Shown: in pieces, positions 35,300-50,200 of the stretch
How the letters are laid out: every line of letters begins with the position of its first letter
Position numbering within the stretch: position 1 is the first letter of the stretch
Origin: Phytoseiulus persimilis
Taxonomy: Eukaryota; Arthropoda; Arachnida; Mesostigmata; Phytoseiidae
NCBI GenBank assembly: GCA_037576195.1
Contig: CM075101.1
Coordinates: forward strand, 45,074,001-45,138,000
Direction of reading: 5' to 3'
Length of the DNA: 64,000 bases
Notes under the pieces: model-generated
Databases searched by the model: none
The model's input: only the letters and a program-made list of their open reading frames with translations
Told to the model about the DNA's origin: nothing
Position numbers and translations under genes: made by a program

Positions 35300-38200
35300 C
35301 TACGTTTCTGTCAGTAGCAATATGTACAGCGATGAAACAGTTATAAACGCTTTTGATGCCGCGCACAACGAATCGGCGGTGCTTCTCGCGTAGAAAGGAG
35401 GCGTCCCTGGAAACGTGATAGCGGGTCTTGAATCCGCAAAGTTTTCAGCGCGTTCGACCTTCGGCTCGAGATCGGGATATCGCTTCAAAAATCATTCGGA
35501 GCAGCTTCTTCGAGCAATAATTTAGTCCGTGAGAGGAGCAGGCCCTGTTGGGAAAGAGGCTGCTACTCACTTGTGCCTTTCCGCCGACTCGTGTCTCTCT
35601 CCGCAGGAACTTCATTCACAGTTTCTAGGGAGAAAAAAGTTTTTAAGGGAAAAGTTCACGAGCGGCCTATCTGATCGTGAGAGGTTTTCGAGGCCGACAT
35701 TTCAGAGCGATGCGCCGTTCGGGAGAAAGTGTTGGAAGCTATGGAAAAGCGATCAGAATGCGAGCTTCGGGGAGCGACGGATCTTGTGATTCAAGAGAGC
35801 GACGAAGCTTCTGCAGTGGGTGTTCAAGTTCGCTCAGGGGTTCGATAACCAACCCAGTCGCCCCAAGAGAACCAATTCTCACTGCCGTCCTCTCATATTT
35901 GTTGATTTCAGGGATGAGGTCCTAAACGAGGAAGATGAAATGGATCGTGCGGGACGCATGCAGGGGAGCAAGCGAGCGACCCGACCCGCAAACAAACGAG
36001 CGATGCTGCGCTCCGTGATTTCGCTCGTGGCCTGATTTTTGCGCCTCAATTGTCATATGTCGTACGCGAACAGAATACCCCGTCTCACCGATTCCCTCCG
36101 GTATCGCATACGTCTCCATCGTTGTGAACCACCGCCACGTGGTCCGACGGGTCGGCGCTGGGGGAGAGAAGGAGGAGAAACTCTGAATGGAGAATGGCGG
36201 CTTCTGATCACTAACAAACACAAACGGTTCAAAGCATTGATTTCCTGTCAGCCTTCCCAACGCGGCTTCGAGCCCGTTCGGGAGAAGCTCCTCGGGAAGA
36301 ATCCCGAAGCGAGATCCCGCTCGACTCACCGGTAGTCGTTGTCGGAGGCCTCGTGGGTCTCGGTCTCACAGTGGGACGCTGTTTTTCTGAAACACGTCGA
36401 AGGATTTGAGCAAACGATTGGCGGAGAACTTCCCGAACCCGGGCGGACTCCCAGCTCAGAACTGGAAACTTGGCGCGACATCGATGGCGATTATCACAGC
36501 AGCCCGCGTTGCACGAACGACATCAATTAATTTCGAGAACGCTTCCAAATGATGCGTCGCGTGGAGTACGCCCGCGTTCCACGTCCCCCGGTACAGGGTA
36601 TTCCTCCCGTATTAGCATAATCGCCCATTCATTCAAATATGACGACGTCGACGAGCAGGTGTTGAGTTGTCGGTTGCGTGCATTGCATCATCCACAAGAA
36701 ACTTTCGCACAACCCACGTCACTAGATGATAAGAAACTCCTGTTGGCGAAGATCGCCGCTGCCTCCACCATCATGGGCCCTCGAAGCTACCACAGCGACT
36801 CCAAATGCGACGCACTCCGCAAGACTAATATTTCACGTACCGTGAACACGAACCGTGGCTTCGCGGCTGCCGAACTCGTTCTCAGCTCGGCAGCGGTACT
36901 GCCCATAGTCTTCATGAGTGAAGTTTTTGATGAGCAGCTCGTAACGATGGAAGTACCTGAAACAGAAGGACCGTCTCGATCGAATGAAAAAATGCCTCTC
37001 ATCTTCGGATCATGAGCGATCCGACCAGAGCCGTTTTAGGAGGGCTGGAGCGTCAAATAGTGGTTCAGTTTTCGCACAGCTCAAGATCGGCGTAGATCTC
37101 AGCATGAAGGACGATGCAAATTCCTGCTCAGAATATTCGTCTGACCATAGAGTCAGTGCAAGTTGCGTCGGAGACACTCTTCAACGTCCTTACCAATGAC
37201 TCGAATACGTGCTGGAGTGCTTGCCGCGGCTGTGAGTGAGATTCAGTTTCAGGCCCGAAGATCCGATCCAGTCAAGGTCCGGACGCGGTGAACCTTCAAC
37301 AAAACATTCGATTCGCGCCGAATCTCCTCGCATGACCCCGAAGTCCGTCCGATTCACAGACACTCGAGGCGCAACTGAAAGACGAGGGTTCGGAATATGA
37401 GAAGTAACCTCCGAATGGAAATGGCGATGAATATCGGATGTAAGGGGAGGTCATCTCGGACGCACAACAGTCCATTGGTACGGCTGCGCCCTCAAGACCT
37501 ACTAAAGACGCGCACAAAGAGGATCGACACGGGCGATCCAGCCACGCTTTAGTCGCCCGCGTGCCACGAACATTCGATCCACTGCGAAATGTTCGAGAAC
37601 GTTGGAATCGAGCAGGCGGGCGGGTAACCGACGTTTCAGCAGCGGAGAAGCCGTACGACCCCACAGCTCGAAGCCATGATGGATCGACATTCCACGAGAC
37701 GCAGCAAGTCAGTCGGTGGGTTTGCTTCACGCAACCCGCAGTGAATGAATGGATGCGAGCACTTGCTCGTTCTCACGGTGTTGCGAGAAGTTTATGCAAG
37801 TAACCTTATTCGGGGCCTTCCCGCCCGTTATCGGACGCGGAAAAACAAGGCGATTCCGTCCGATCCGAGCGAGAGCCCGCCCTTGACTGGGCCTGACCGA
37901 ACCCGGCATAATGAGCGACCTCGCTGGCTAGCCCGCGAGGTCGCTTGTGACCCACGCGAAAGACTCCGGCTGACGGCATCTAAGTGAAGTCTCTTTGATC
38001 CTCTGAGGAGGCGAGTTGCTCCACAAATAGACTCAACGACGGGGTGAGGTCGCGCTGAAAGTTGCCGCCGCCTGCCCGTCCTCCCTCCCCTCCCCTTTTC
38101 CACCAGCCCCCGGTTTGCCGCGGTTCGTTCCCGCCGCCGCCGTGCTCTTAAACGCCGCGGTTGCTTCGGTGCCCTCACACACCCCACGTTGCTTTGACCG

Positions 38201-41200
38201 AATCAGCAGAGAAACTCGACAAAAGTCAGGGCACGTTTGTGAGAATTTGAGTATTCACTCAAGCGACCCTTGTCCTCGGAGGGAGCCGAGTATTGGAGGG
38301 ACAGGGAGCAGCTCGACTTGGAGACCAACCAGTCTGTGAGCAAACGGGCTGGCAGACCTGACTCAGCTCGACCATTGGGTCATATGGTCTGGAAAAATAC
38401 CGACGAGGAACACCGCAGCTGTCCGAAGAAAAATCTCGCTATCAAATCTTCCGCTCAGTGAGTTGCCATAACCGATACTGAGAATCCCACCCAGAAATAC
38501 CCTCTGTGTTCGGTGCATTCTGCAGAAGCTTCATCGGAGATGTGCGCGGAGCCGTCCCGCGGAAGACCGAGACCCCGCATGTGTCTGAAAACTGGCGGGA
38601 CTGCACGACCAGGACATCAGGAACGTATTCAAACTCACAGTTCGCGACAAGCTTCACACGTTGGCTCACGGTAGGAGTGACTCCGTTTCTCGCGATGCAG
38701 AGGTAGGCTCCACTGTCCTCGCGTTTCACCGACACGAGTTGTAGCTCCTCGCCAGGTACTTGAAGCGCTGAAAATCAGCTCCTCGTTAGTTCATCCCGAT
38801 CGGTGTTGGGAACTTCCCTCGGATTCCGGCTCTGGTGATGACAAGGGGAGTCCGTCACTCTGGTTCTCAGCTCTGGCTCGGAAGCAACATTGAGGAACAT
38901 ACGGGCTGCGATATTTCACGAGTGCCGCGAGCCTACTGCACGAGTCAGCCCTCGACGACCCGGCCCTCTTTTCCTAGATAAACGATGACTGCAGGAAGCA
39001 AATCGATTCCACGCACACGCCCCGACTGCCGCTGCGCTCCGGTGGAAGCGTTCCGCCTTGAATTGGGCACGATGAAGAATCAAACTTCACCCGTAGAAGA
39101 ACATCGGGGAACACCCCCCACGAACTAAGCAAACCACCCCTTGTCCTAACTAGCGTCTAGAACATCCGAATTCTTGTCGCTTGGTAAACAGATGTAATTT
39201 ATGTTGCAGGAAATCCGAACTGTTATTACCGAGAGTGTCTAGGATTGGCTACCGATGGTGAAAGCGCTTGTTGTCAATAAAGTGGGATGGGTAGATTCCC
39301 GGTCGGCTGAACTCTCCTTGTCCCGCCGACGGAACCCAATGAAGGGACGGTCGAGAGACATAGTTTCGTGTTGATACGGGAAGCCTATGGTTTCAGCCAC
39401 TTTAGTAGAGACTGCCAACCACTGCTGGAGCAAAATCGGCTTGGGGCTCACCCCTGTCGACCCCCTCTCCCTCATAACTCTGCGCTCGGCACGATAGCCC
39501 TAATGAGCGCTGTATAGGAAATCTATCGGAAGCCTCGCCATCGAAAGCAACTTTGCCTATAATCGTTTCACTAGGAAATCAAAGACACGAAAACACCCTG
39601 TGTCCCGCCAAGCGACAATTGAGAACCTCCTGGCTGGATGAAATTTTGTGCGAGGAGCTTCTCGCGAACCGGTCGGCGATCGAGATCCCGGAATCGTTCG
39701 ACACCGCCGTGGTCACTTCCGGTCTGAGCTGGATGGGCTTGCCAACCTCGGAAATTTTGCGGCGGAGTTCCGTCGTTCGCTGGTAACATCACTCGCCGCC
39801 GTCGTACGTGCTTCTTCACCCTCGTTCCACAATCTGAGCTTCTTCTGTTGCTGGCTCTGCTATCTCAGGACAGGGAGTTGACGCAGGTCGACGGGGAAGA
39901 GGAGAACGACGACGGAGGGAGGTCATCGATATCGATTTTTCAACGCCTTGCGGAAAAAGCTGATTACATCTACTGTCCAAAGGCCAAAGGAGAAAAAGCG
40001 AGATCCGATTCTGGGGACAGAGTGACTGATTCACTGTGCGCCTGCCAGCCTACTGCTTCGGAAACGAAAAATTGTCCGCGGAAAATTTCCTCCCCACAGA
40101 AAAACCACCCGGAACGAACACCGAGTTCCTTCGCGTCCGACAAGTATTGATGCATCTCGCATCACGATCATCTTCACGAAGTCGCTCTATGTTTTCTTCA
40201 GGTCCCGCGCTCTCCGGAGTTTCCCTGGCGAAAGCATGAGGACTCACCTGTAAGTTTTTTTCTTGAGCTGTTGCCACCCATCGCTAGGTCGTTGGCGCTG
40301 AAGCGTTCCCTAAGCAAAGGAATCTCGTTCCCGTCTTCTCGCTTCCACAGTATCGAGGGCGCGGGGTAACCAGTTGCTTTACACCTCAACGTTGCGTTTT
40401 GGCCCTCTTTGACCTGCACTTCACTGGGCGTCTCATCCGAAACAATCGAAGGAGGAACTAAAGGGAAGAATAAGTATATCGGTACGACGTTCAGAGCGAA
40501 CATAGCTAACCACACGGTGTTAACCCAGGACTCAACCATTCGTGCATGCTTTGAGACCCACTGAGTACGTCGAGGTATCCGACTTGGTTGATCATCGGTT
40601 GCGAATTGATCTGGCACATGTAGGCACCCTTGTCCGCCACTTGGACATCCTTGATGTGGAGGAACCATTGTTTCTCGTAATTATGCGAAACTCGGAGCCG
40701 GTTTTCTCCAGCGATGATTGTCGTGTGGAACGTCAATAGGGTCTCAGTATCCATTTTGATCCAAGTCACCTAGAAAGTGAGAACGGTTCAATGTTTTCCC
40801 TATGCGTTGCGGAGCAAATGAGCTCAGAAACCCGAGCACGCGCCGCGATCGAAGCGTTCGGAGTGCCTGTCTTACGGGTCCCCCGAAACGATACATTATC
40901 GACCTGTAGAGCATCGAGGTTTGGAGGGAAGTTTCTCCCTGTGAGAGCCCGTGCCTTACGGGGGTCAGGTATCGTCAGGATGTCAGTCCCTCGATCCTCT
41001 TTTTGAGAAACATCACAACTCCAAGACCGATTTTCGCGAACTAAGGATAACCACTGGCAAACGGATGCTGCGTTCATACCGCACTTGCGACGCAGAGCTC
41101 GCGAGCGCAAATGCGTGTGGCCCGCAAACTTTCCTCTCTCAGCTGCGGGCCTCTGTTCACAACCGGTTGTTAGCGGAGGCCACTTCCCACTTAAGCTGAC

Positions 41201-44200
41201 GCTCTCTTTCGTCGCTCACGGGCAGAAGAGACAGGGCCACGCCTTCTTTCAGTAATTCTCAACCATCTTGTGATTCCGCAAAAACACGCAAAAAAAGGAA
41301 CATTGCTCGGCAACTGCACATCGACATCCAGATCCTCCGCTCTCCTTTCGCGATACTGAGCCGTCAGTACGATTGAGGCCATTGTCAAAACGGAATGAGC
41401 GGAACGATCCACCGTTTACGCTCCTCGTAATGAGGTCTCCGGGCACGCCTCATGTACGGTTATCTCGTCTTTCGAGCCGACGCCAAGACCTCTTTGAAGT
41501 TTCAATCAACGGTTTGCTCGTGAGAACCGTTTGAACATTGCTGACAGTGACGGAGCGCGGTGGGAATCTAGCCGGGCGGCCTAGGGATTCGCGGTCCATG
41601 CCGCCGCTTCTTGTTGGGAGGAACTCCACGAAGCGCCGCCAGCGCTCGAAAGTGTAGTTAACCCGGCGAAGGCTTTCATCCGATTCCTGCTCAGGATTCC
41701 AGTGATCAGTTATGGCTGTCAATCCTGTTGCTGTGATAAGTTGCGCACGTCTCTGCACTCCAAGCGATTTCCGTAAATCGCTGGGCATGCTGCGCCATGA
41801 GAATGCGCAGCTGAGACGCAGCGTTGAGAACTCCCCCTCCAAGAGAGCCTAGACCTTCCGTGGTCAAAGGTGCACAACCGGAATGATAATTAGTTTCAAA
41901 GTTGTATTCGGATACCACCAATCGGGGTCACGCGAACACATTCAGGGCGGGAACCATCCCTCTCCGACAAGAACAATTAAGTTTTGCTTCCGTCAAGCGC
42001 TCCGATCACGCATGCGACTCTGAGAGTCTGCAAGACTGAGAACGGGAGGGGCATGGTCTCAAATCGTTCTGCACCGGCTTTTCGGAAGAAGAACATCCCC
42101 AGTTCAAAATGGCCCCGGCAGTCGTGGTTCAGAATGAGCAAAACTTTCCGAAGGGTCCGAGTCGATTCCTCACGGAAGCCCACTCTCGTCGAGGGTGGTA
42201 CTCCGAGCGGTATTCCGTCGTGCACTCCTCAGTCATCGAGTCCCTCGCCCAGCGTGGAAATGTGAGTATTGACAAGCATCGTAGATACGAGAATTTCCCT
42301 CGGCTTCCCTGGTCTCCCCCACGCTCAGTGCAAATGGCGTTCCCTCTTCGCTTCTTGAGGGAAGTTCCGTGCCTCACACAACAAAAGCTCCATCATCATC
42401 AGGGGAGAGAGAGGGAGGAGATTTCTCCCCCGGGGGAAAAGACGCTCGTTGGCATCTGTGTCGTCTTTCATCATGATACACGCACGGTCAATGAGAGCTG
42501 GGACCCCGCTAGACGAGAGATACATCGATGTAGGAATGGAGCGCGACAGAGCACCAATTGACACACTTGCAGACTTCATCTCCGCTGACAACAGGCTGAC
42601 AACAGTTCGTTGAGTTGACTTCTTGTTTCAGGCTGCCAATGAACTCTTCCGCGAGATATCGCATCAAACCTCCATGGACGCCACGGGAAATATGATGGAA
42701 AAATGGAGGGGAGCAACGATAACGATGGTTGAGTGATGAGGACACTGAGGCGACAGCCCGGACCAGAATCTCTTCTCCGAACAGGAGCCATCAAACCTCG
42801 TGTCGTTGAAGGAACCCGGTGGAGACGGCGGGAGATAACTTAAGAATTTGAGGAAAGTCAGGTGGACAGCCGTTGAGGGCCACGCCACGTGAAATCTGCA
42901 GAACCCTTCTGCGACGGACATGGGCTGAAGTGGAAGGCTCTCTCAGCCGTAGGCAACGCCGGTATCTACAACAACCGCAGGAGCAGAAACAAGACCAACA
43001 ACGTAGTAGACGACGACGACGACGACAGCAGCAAGAACAACCTCAATGACAACAAGAGCGCCGGTGTTCAGCATCGAGCGCTCCCCGTCGAAAAGCAGCG
43101 CACAATAGACATCGGAAATGTTTGCTCAGGTTTCAAAGAGCTTTGCTCTCGACGGCGACAATGGCGCTCAGAGCCCCGTAATAGAAAGCCAAGTCTGGGT
43201 CGAGCGTCTTCAAATTGCGCTGTTTGCCGATTCGCAGATTTAATTTCAGTTCCTTTCTGACGCTCTCGATCAAGGTAAGGGTCATATTGTTTCTCCAGTA
43301 GCGAGTCACGCACTCAATAATGAGAACCTCTTAGCGGAAACGGAGGTAAGACCAACGGATCAGTCAGGGGGAGAGGGCAGAGCCCATGACCCAGAATCGG
43401 TCCGTGCGGTGCGATCATACCCAAGGTCCCATCTGCGATGGGTTCTTCTCCCTTGCGCCGAGCTAGTTCTAATTGGATTATCAGCGGCCTCACCGTCCGG
43501 TCTTCTCTCGAGAGGATTTCTAGGTCAAACAATTTGAGCGATGGAGAGAGACGAAGCCGAGATCAGACTCAAGAGTGAAGTCCGCAGGAATACTCGTTGA
43601 TTCCTGCTCCTGGCTGGCGGGCGAGCGGGCGGGCAGAATGGATCGGTGGTTGCCCGGCTGCCTTGCAAAAGACAGCCAGGAAGGCGGGCGGGCGGCAGGG
43701 ATAGCTCCCGGTTGTTCGCTCGGCCCTTTCCCGTTTTTTCTTCCCTTGCTCCGCTCTGATAAGGAATCGAACATGATGTTTGAACTCGGCATTGATTTCC
43801 TTTCTTATCGAATCTTTAAATTATATACTACACACATACAGCCTGGCTGGTGCCTGCCTGTTCGGCCGCCCGACTCCCAGTCAAGCAACGAAGTGAGGCA
43901 AGCACGCCGCGGACAGGCGGAGCGTGGGCGTATAGGAGCGAGGAAGAAGATGCGAGAGGAGTCTGACTGAATCATGTCGCTCACTGTGAGGCAAGCGAAC
44001 GGCGGCTGAGGGCGAGCGCCAGAGCAGAAGTAGCGGAGGGGAGACAGGCTGTCGACTCGCTGCTCTCTTCAACTCAATCTGAAAAATCTTGGCCGCGGTC
44101 TCCTTATCTGAGTGAGCAGGGTTGTCGACGATGTCAACCGTGAAGACATATGATTGGAATCCTATGATGACGCTCTTTCTCTTATTGACGGCGCGGCGGA

Positions 44201-47200
44201 GCAGGGGCTGAAGGCGAGAACAATGCGCCCCACGAACTGAAGGCGAATCTTCGCGAGCAGCCGATTTGTTAAGTCCGGAAGAAGCCACTCCTCGATGGGG
44301 GACGACGGAGCGATTTGCGGACCGCGGAAGGAAACTGAGTAGCGATTTGAAGTTCGCCAACCCGATTGGGAACCGCGTCGGCAAAAACGAGGCGCAATCG
44401 AGGGGCGGCAGACTCACAATTAGGTGCGAGGAACAGCCGAGGTTGACCTCTCTGATCATCGGAAAAATCGATGACGATATGGATTATCTACTCTTTTTGA
44501 TTCTGCTGAAGTTCGATGTCCGGAGTATCCTTTGATATTCCTCTCAGCGGGCTCCCTCCCCCAAAGCTCAGCGAGTCCTGCGGGACGCAGTCATATCCGC
44601 GCGAAACTTGAGTTCACCCACCTTGTAGTTGCCGAGATTTTCAACGGAGCATTCCAATATCGCTTCTCTTCCTAGGGGAGCCGTTTTGTTTTTGACAGAG
44701 CCGACGAACCGCGGCTTCGGCAAAGTGGTGTGCGACATTTCTGTAATCAAAGAAGAGAGTTCAAAATACCGGGTTCGAGCAACATCGTTCGATCGTCACC
44801 ATTCGGTCTAGCTGGGACGTGCAATTTCGTCGGTCGAAGTACGGAGGAACCGCTTCGTAGGATCAGCGGTTTCTCGGAGAGATTCTCGGAACACGGGCAA
44901 CGACCTGTTCCCTGGAGAGGAATGAGACGGAACTTCGCTCCAAGACTTGGGAGTCGCCATATGTTGACGCAAAAACGCGGAGCTCTCAAGGCGCATCTTC
45001 GCTTCCGACCGCTATCTTGCACCATTATGACCCTCTACCCAAACATTGCAGCATCTGCGTTTTTACTTCATCGAGGTGGCTGACGAAGCGATCGCAGAAC
45101 CAGAGCTCTGATGTTTATAGTTGGAACGCGGAACCGGTTCAGATTCTCCAAGATCAGGATCATCCTGTTCGTGATACGCAGACCTGGATCGATCTCGAGT
45201 GGGACCCTGTGAAGTTATCCCGCGACTCACCGATCTCGCCTTTCTGATCAAGGAGCAAACTCGAGCAACCGATTCAGAGCTTGCTTGCGCGAATTCAGTA
45301 TCTGTTCCATGCATCGCGGTCCATGAAAGGCTTGCCCTCGTTTTCACAAAACAGCGAGACGCGTTCGGATATTCCCGCGGACGAGGCGTGAAACTGAGAG
45401 GAAAGTGCTGCCGGTCGGTCGCTACCCACCCGGAAAGTCTATTAGAGAAAACTCGGAGCCTCAAACTTGAATTGGACGCTTTTTGGCCTCGCTCATGGCG
45501 TGCCGCTTCGGCTGTTGTTCCCCTCTTCCCTGACTGTGCATAAAAACTCGTTCATCTTCCAGCTGATTTTTCTCAGTTCAGAGCCGGAGCGGCAAGTCCC
45601 CTCTCGCAAAACAGCCTTTGATAGCGGACACGCATTTCACCCTTGAGTTGACTTAACAACGTCGATGTCGTTCACGTCTCTAGCGGACACTCGGATGCGA
45701 CGTTCCCCTCGCGTGTCCTCTTCGTCTGGCCAGCGCGGCGGGCCGTAAGGGCCACTTCTTCGAGTGGTTGTTCTCAGGATATCAAGGAGTGCCTATTAAT
45801 TTCAAATGGTCCGAACGGAAGAAAAAAACGCCCAAAGAAAAGACCCCGGCAGCGGTTGCGCCTCGGTCGGCGCCCGACCCCAGCCCTCTGTTCTCCCGAG
45901 GAGAACAACATGAGATTCGTTCTCCTAATCGCCTTCATTTATGAACGGGGTTCGGCTGGTGACACGCGCGTACGCAAGAAGATAGAACGCGACTGACCAC
46001 CCTCCCGGACCAGTCGCTTGCCAGTTCCACCCTTGAGGCAAATGGAGGATGAAGCCGAGCATAAACATCCGAGATAATGCTCTCCCTTTGGTCGGCACTT
46101 GAAGTGACTCTTCCAGCGGGCAAGAGCAGCGAGTTCGTGGACACTGAACGACTCCATGGCTGGACTGCCGTTCCGATTCTCCAAGAAGACGAGTTCCTTT
46201 CGGCGATCGTTCACGATTCACATCACAGGCCGTGTGAATCCGTCTTCTGGTGACGCTTCCTCAGCACTTCCCTCTCAGACCAGCGGGGATCCGTCCCGGG
46301 AACGCATGCAGTCATAGATATTATCCATTGCGTTCACGACTCGGACAGCCGGAAGGGGCAGAGGGTGCGCCCCAGCGTGTATCGGTATGTTTGTACCTCA
46401 GCTCAGCTCCGCATTCTCGTTAGCCGGCCCCGCGACGAGTCGTGTTTGCCGATATGTCTCACAAACACAAATCAATCAGAAGCATCCGTAACAAGCGCTT
46501 CGTTAGCCTCAAGACTCGGCGGCCTCCCGTACGGTGTTGAACAGATTCCAGGACAAAGCTGCTTTCCAGTCATTCGGGTCCTGCACCGAAAGAACCCTCA
46601 GACTCGTATCGGAGGGACGTCGCTCTCATCGAAAATGCTGCGATAACCACCTCGTCATCATGTATTCCCTCCCGTCCCCGCACATCTCTGGTCGAAGCCA
46701 TTCGACTCCAGACGCAAGTATCCCCCCCCCCCCCTCCCCGCCCATCGTGGTGACAACGTTGGAATCTAGCGATGTCGGCACGACCGGCTACTGCGCTCCT
46801 GGCTGGCCAGCACACCCCCCAGCGGACCACTTCTCGGAGCGAGGTCGGGAAGCGGGTATCAGCATATGTGCTCCTTAATCGAGCGTAAAATGAGTTTCAA
46901 AAAGGCAAGAAGCCGCTCGATGGTTTCTCAACGGAAACGGATCAATGAACTCGAAGGCGGCGTGAGCCACCGAGCTTAACTCTATCCACTATTCAGGGGG
47001 ACCAGGACGGAATCAACAATACCAAGGCAGGCGAACGGAATCAAGGACCTTCGCGCTCTCAACGGACACGCGGGATAGAAGATCGAGATGCGAATCATCA
47101 GGATGAAGTCGCCGCCGTCTACGCACGACGTCGACCCACGACAAGTGTCTTCACGTCGACACTCGGCCAACCGTCCGTCGAGAGGAAGATGCCCCGGGTG

Positions 47201-50200
47201 CAGGCTGCTCCCGGCAGAGTGGAGGAGCTCCGCTCCCCCTTATTGGATTCCAAGCAACTGGACCAAAGTTAATGGTCTGGTCCGCGGACACACAATCTCC
47301 GTCTCTTTCCTCTGTACTATCGCCGCCGCCAAGCCCGTTCGCTCAACATCTCGCGAACGCTTGAGTCAACCACCACGAAGCAAGCAAGCGAGCGAACACG
47401 AGAGGCAAACGGAGAGTCACACGATAAAGAAAGACTCACACTGTTGTGTTCGGTGTTGAGAAGCAAAAAAAAAACGCCACGATAGCCTTCTCAGCACATT
47501 CTTGAGGCGGCCAGCGAGCGTCCCAGACTGGTAGTTAGTCGCTCACTCGAAACAACATTTCATGCACGATGGATTTGTGGTTGTGTCTGCGGAATCTCGG
47601 GCAACCGCTGCAGGATTCCGCGGCATTAGAGGGTCTGCCTCCGCCGGGAATCGATACTGTGTCAATCAAGTCACCGATTTCTATGAGGTCCGAAAAACGA
47701 GGTTCCTACGACAGAGAAGGACCGTTGCAAAGCTCGGCCTTGACCTTGAGATCACAAGCTCTGACATTTCCGAGATTTTGCCGTGGTCTGCCCCGCACCG
47801 GGCAGAGAGTCGGAGACAGTAATGTTCGAGCGAAGTGTGGAGCGGAAGCCTTTTTACGACCGCGATGCTCAGCTAGAGAGCGACTTGTTGGCGTCCCCTG
47901 GTTGATTTAAAATCGTCCTCTTGACGTGCGTGACCATGCTCGTTGTCAATAATTTCAACCAACACCCTGCCGGAGACTCTTGTGAGAACGGAAGTGGGAG
48001 CTTTTTACGAGCGGAAACAGGAGAACTTATCCTTCCGAGGGATTATTGTGAGAGGATCGCACCTGAAATCCCACGATTTTCGGAACGGGCTCAGGTTTGA
48101 AAGACTGTTGTAGGTGCCAACAAGTCCGGGCGATTCCCAACTTCTCGGGCGATTGCGATGACAACGGACGCAGGTTGGCGTCGAGATATTTCGCGTCGCG
48201 CAAATCTTCACGAAGCGCTTCGGCTCAGTGACCGGGATCCGAGATCGATCCTTGTGCCAAGCTGGGCCCCCAATCTCATCTGGTGATGCACCATGCATGC
48301 AATCCGTCTCGAACTCGCCCTGTGCTCAGATGCATCGATTCCTCCCGGGAAATTTCTGAGCTCCTGGTGCAACTGTCACGGCCCCGGTTGCGGCTTCGGT
48401 GACGCAAAGTCCCGGATAACATCTTCTTCGCGATCTCACATACTTTCCAACATCGACTCCACAGGAACGGTCCGATATCACGGCCCCGTTACGGACAACG
48501 GACGCGTGTCTTGATGAGCAGAACTGCCGATGGTGTGCTCGGCCACACCGACATGTCAACACAGCATCTACGACAAATGCAAGAAAGGATCCGGTTCGTG
48601 GCTGCGGAGAAACAGGTCCTGGTCTCGTGCATGAGTCTCTAATCGTCCGAATTCCGGATCGGACTCCGATTCCCGAATTGGGAGATCCTGAAGTTCGGCT
48701 CATGCCCGAGTTTGAACTCTGCGAGCATCTCTGAAGCCGTTCATCGATTCTCGTGGAATAGATTCTCACCGCCGATCCATGGCCGGAGAAGGAAACGCTG
48801 ATACGCTGAATGAGATCTCAAATCGCGATGACAAAAAGAAAATCGGACGAGACGGACGGAACAATATTCCCGTTCTGCAGCGGCATCAGCTCCAAGCGTG
48901 ATAGAATTAGCCGCGGAGCCGAGGTCGAGTGCTGCTCGAATTTATTTGGTTGCAGAACCCGAAATGGGGCGACCAAAAATGTGGTCAGAACACCGGGGGA
49001 AACGGCAACGGATGCTCGAAGCTAGGCTCTCTCGCAGTGGGCTACCTCCATACCCGAACGCACCAGGTTTCATTCAACACCGGAGATTCGTCGAATGAGT
49101 GCGTGAATCCTTAGGAATTTACGTGGCAATCTGAATCTATTCGCAGCGCGAACTCTAATGAACACCGCTTTACGTAGGAAATAGGGGGGAAAGCTTCGTG
49201 GACGAGACCGGCTCATCAATCATAAGGTAATATGTATTATTGGAAAAAAATTCAGATGGCGGCCTCTGAGTAGGATGTTTCTGGGTTTCGCAGTATGCCG
49301 CTGGCGGTCGGGAGAGGTGTGCGGGCTCGGATGGTTTGGGAACCACGTTAGACTACAGCAAGTGGAGTCACGATACCCACGCGATCACGCAGATCTCATA
49401 AGGAGACTATTGTCATCTGTGATTCCGGGATTTTCTGGCTCGTTGGGCGAGCTGAACCAGGGAGCGAACTGTGAGCTTCGGGAGCGGCAGGCTCTCCCAA
49501 GTTCCAAACGTGTCGCCTCATCCTGATGGAAATACCAAATCCGAGACTGTGGTTGTTCTTTCGCCTGGCTCCTCTGAACCAGAGTTCGTGCTCATCAGGT
49601 CGGAAATTTCCGGTACCGGCTCGACTCCGCTCACTAGTGATTAGCTGTATGATCATGACAGAATTAATTAATTCAATTCCCATCCCAGCTGTTGCAGAGT
49701 CGTAGTCTCTCCAAAGCGGGCTAGTTGTCATGCTCCAAGGAAAAGACGCTCCCTGAGAAATGTCACACGAAGTACCACTCAGATGGTTCTTGCGGGATGA
49801 GTTATAAGGTCATCGGAATGAAAGCCCGCCGCCGGGAGATTCATTCAGGTGATGTCGCGGAAGCGAGCGTCGGATGGTGACGTAATTTAGCATAGTAGGA
49901 ACAGTAAAGACTCGTAGCGCTTTTGGGCCCCGAAGAGAAACGTAAGGCTTAAGGGTTCAGTCGACTGCGAAAAACTCCCTTCCAACTAAATCGAAAGCGG
50001 CGTCCCTTCCCGACAGCGAGATCAAAACGAAGATGATCAGAACTTATGGACTCACTGACCCCACATCTGATCTGATCCGATCGGTCGCACGACCGGCCGG
50101 CGGGGCTCGGAAGGAGATCGCGAAGCGCTGAGGACTGACTGGCAAAACAGGAGAAACAAGGGGAAGCAAAATGAAGGACGCTCGAGGGGAGGCTCTCTGA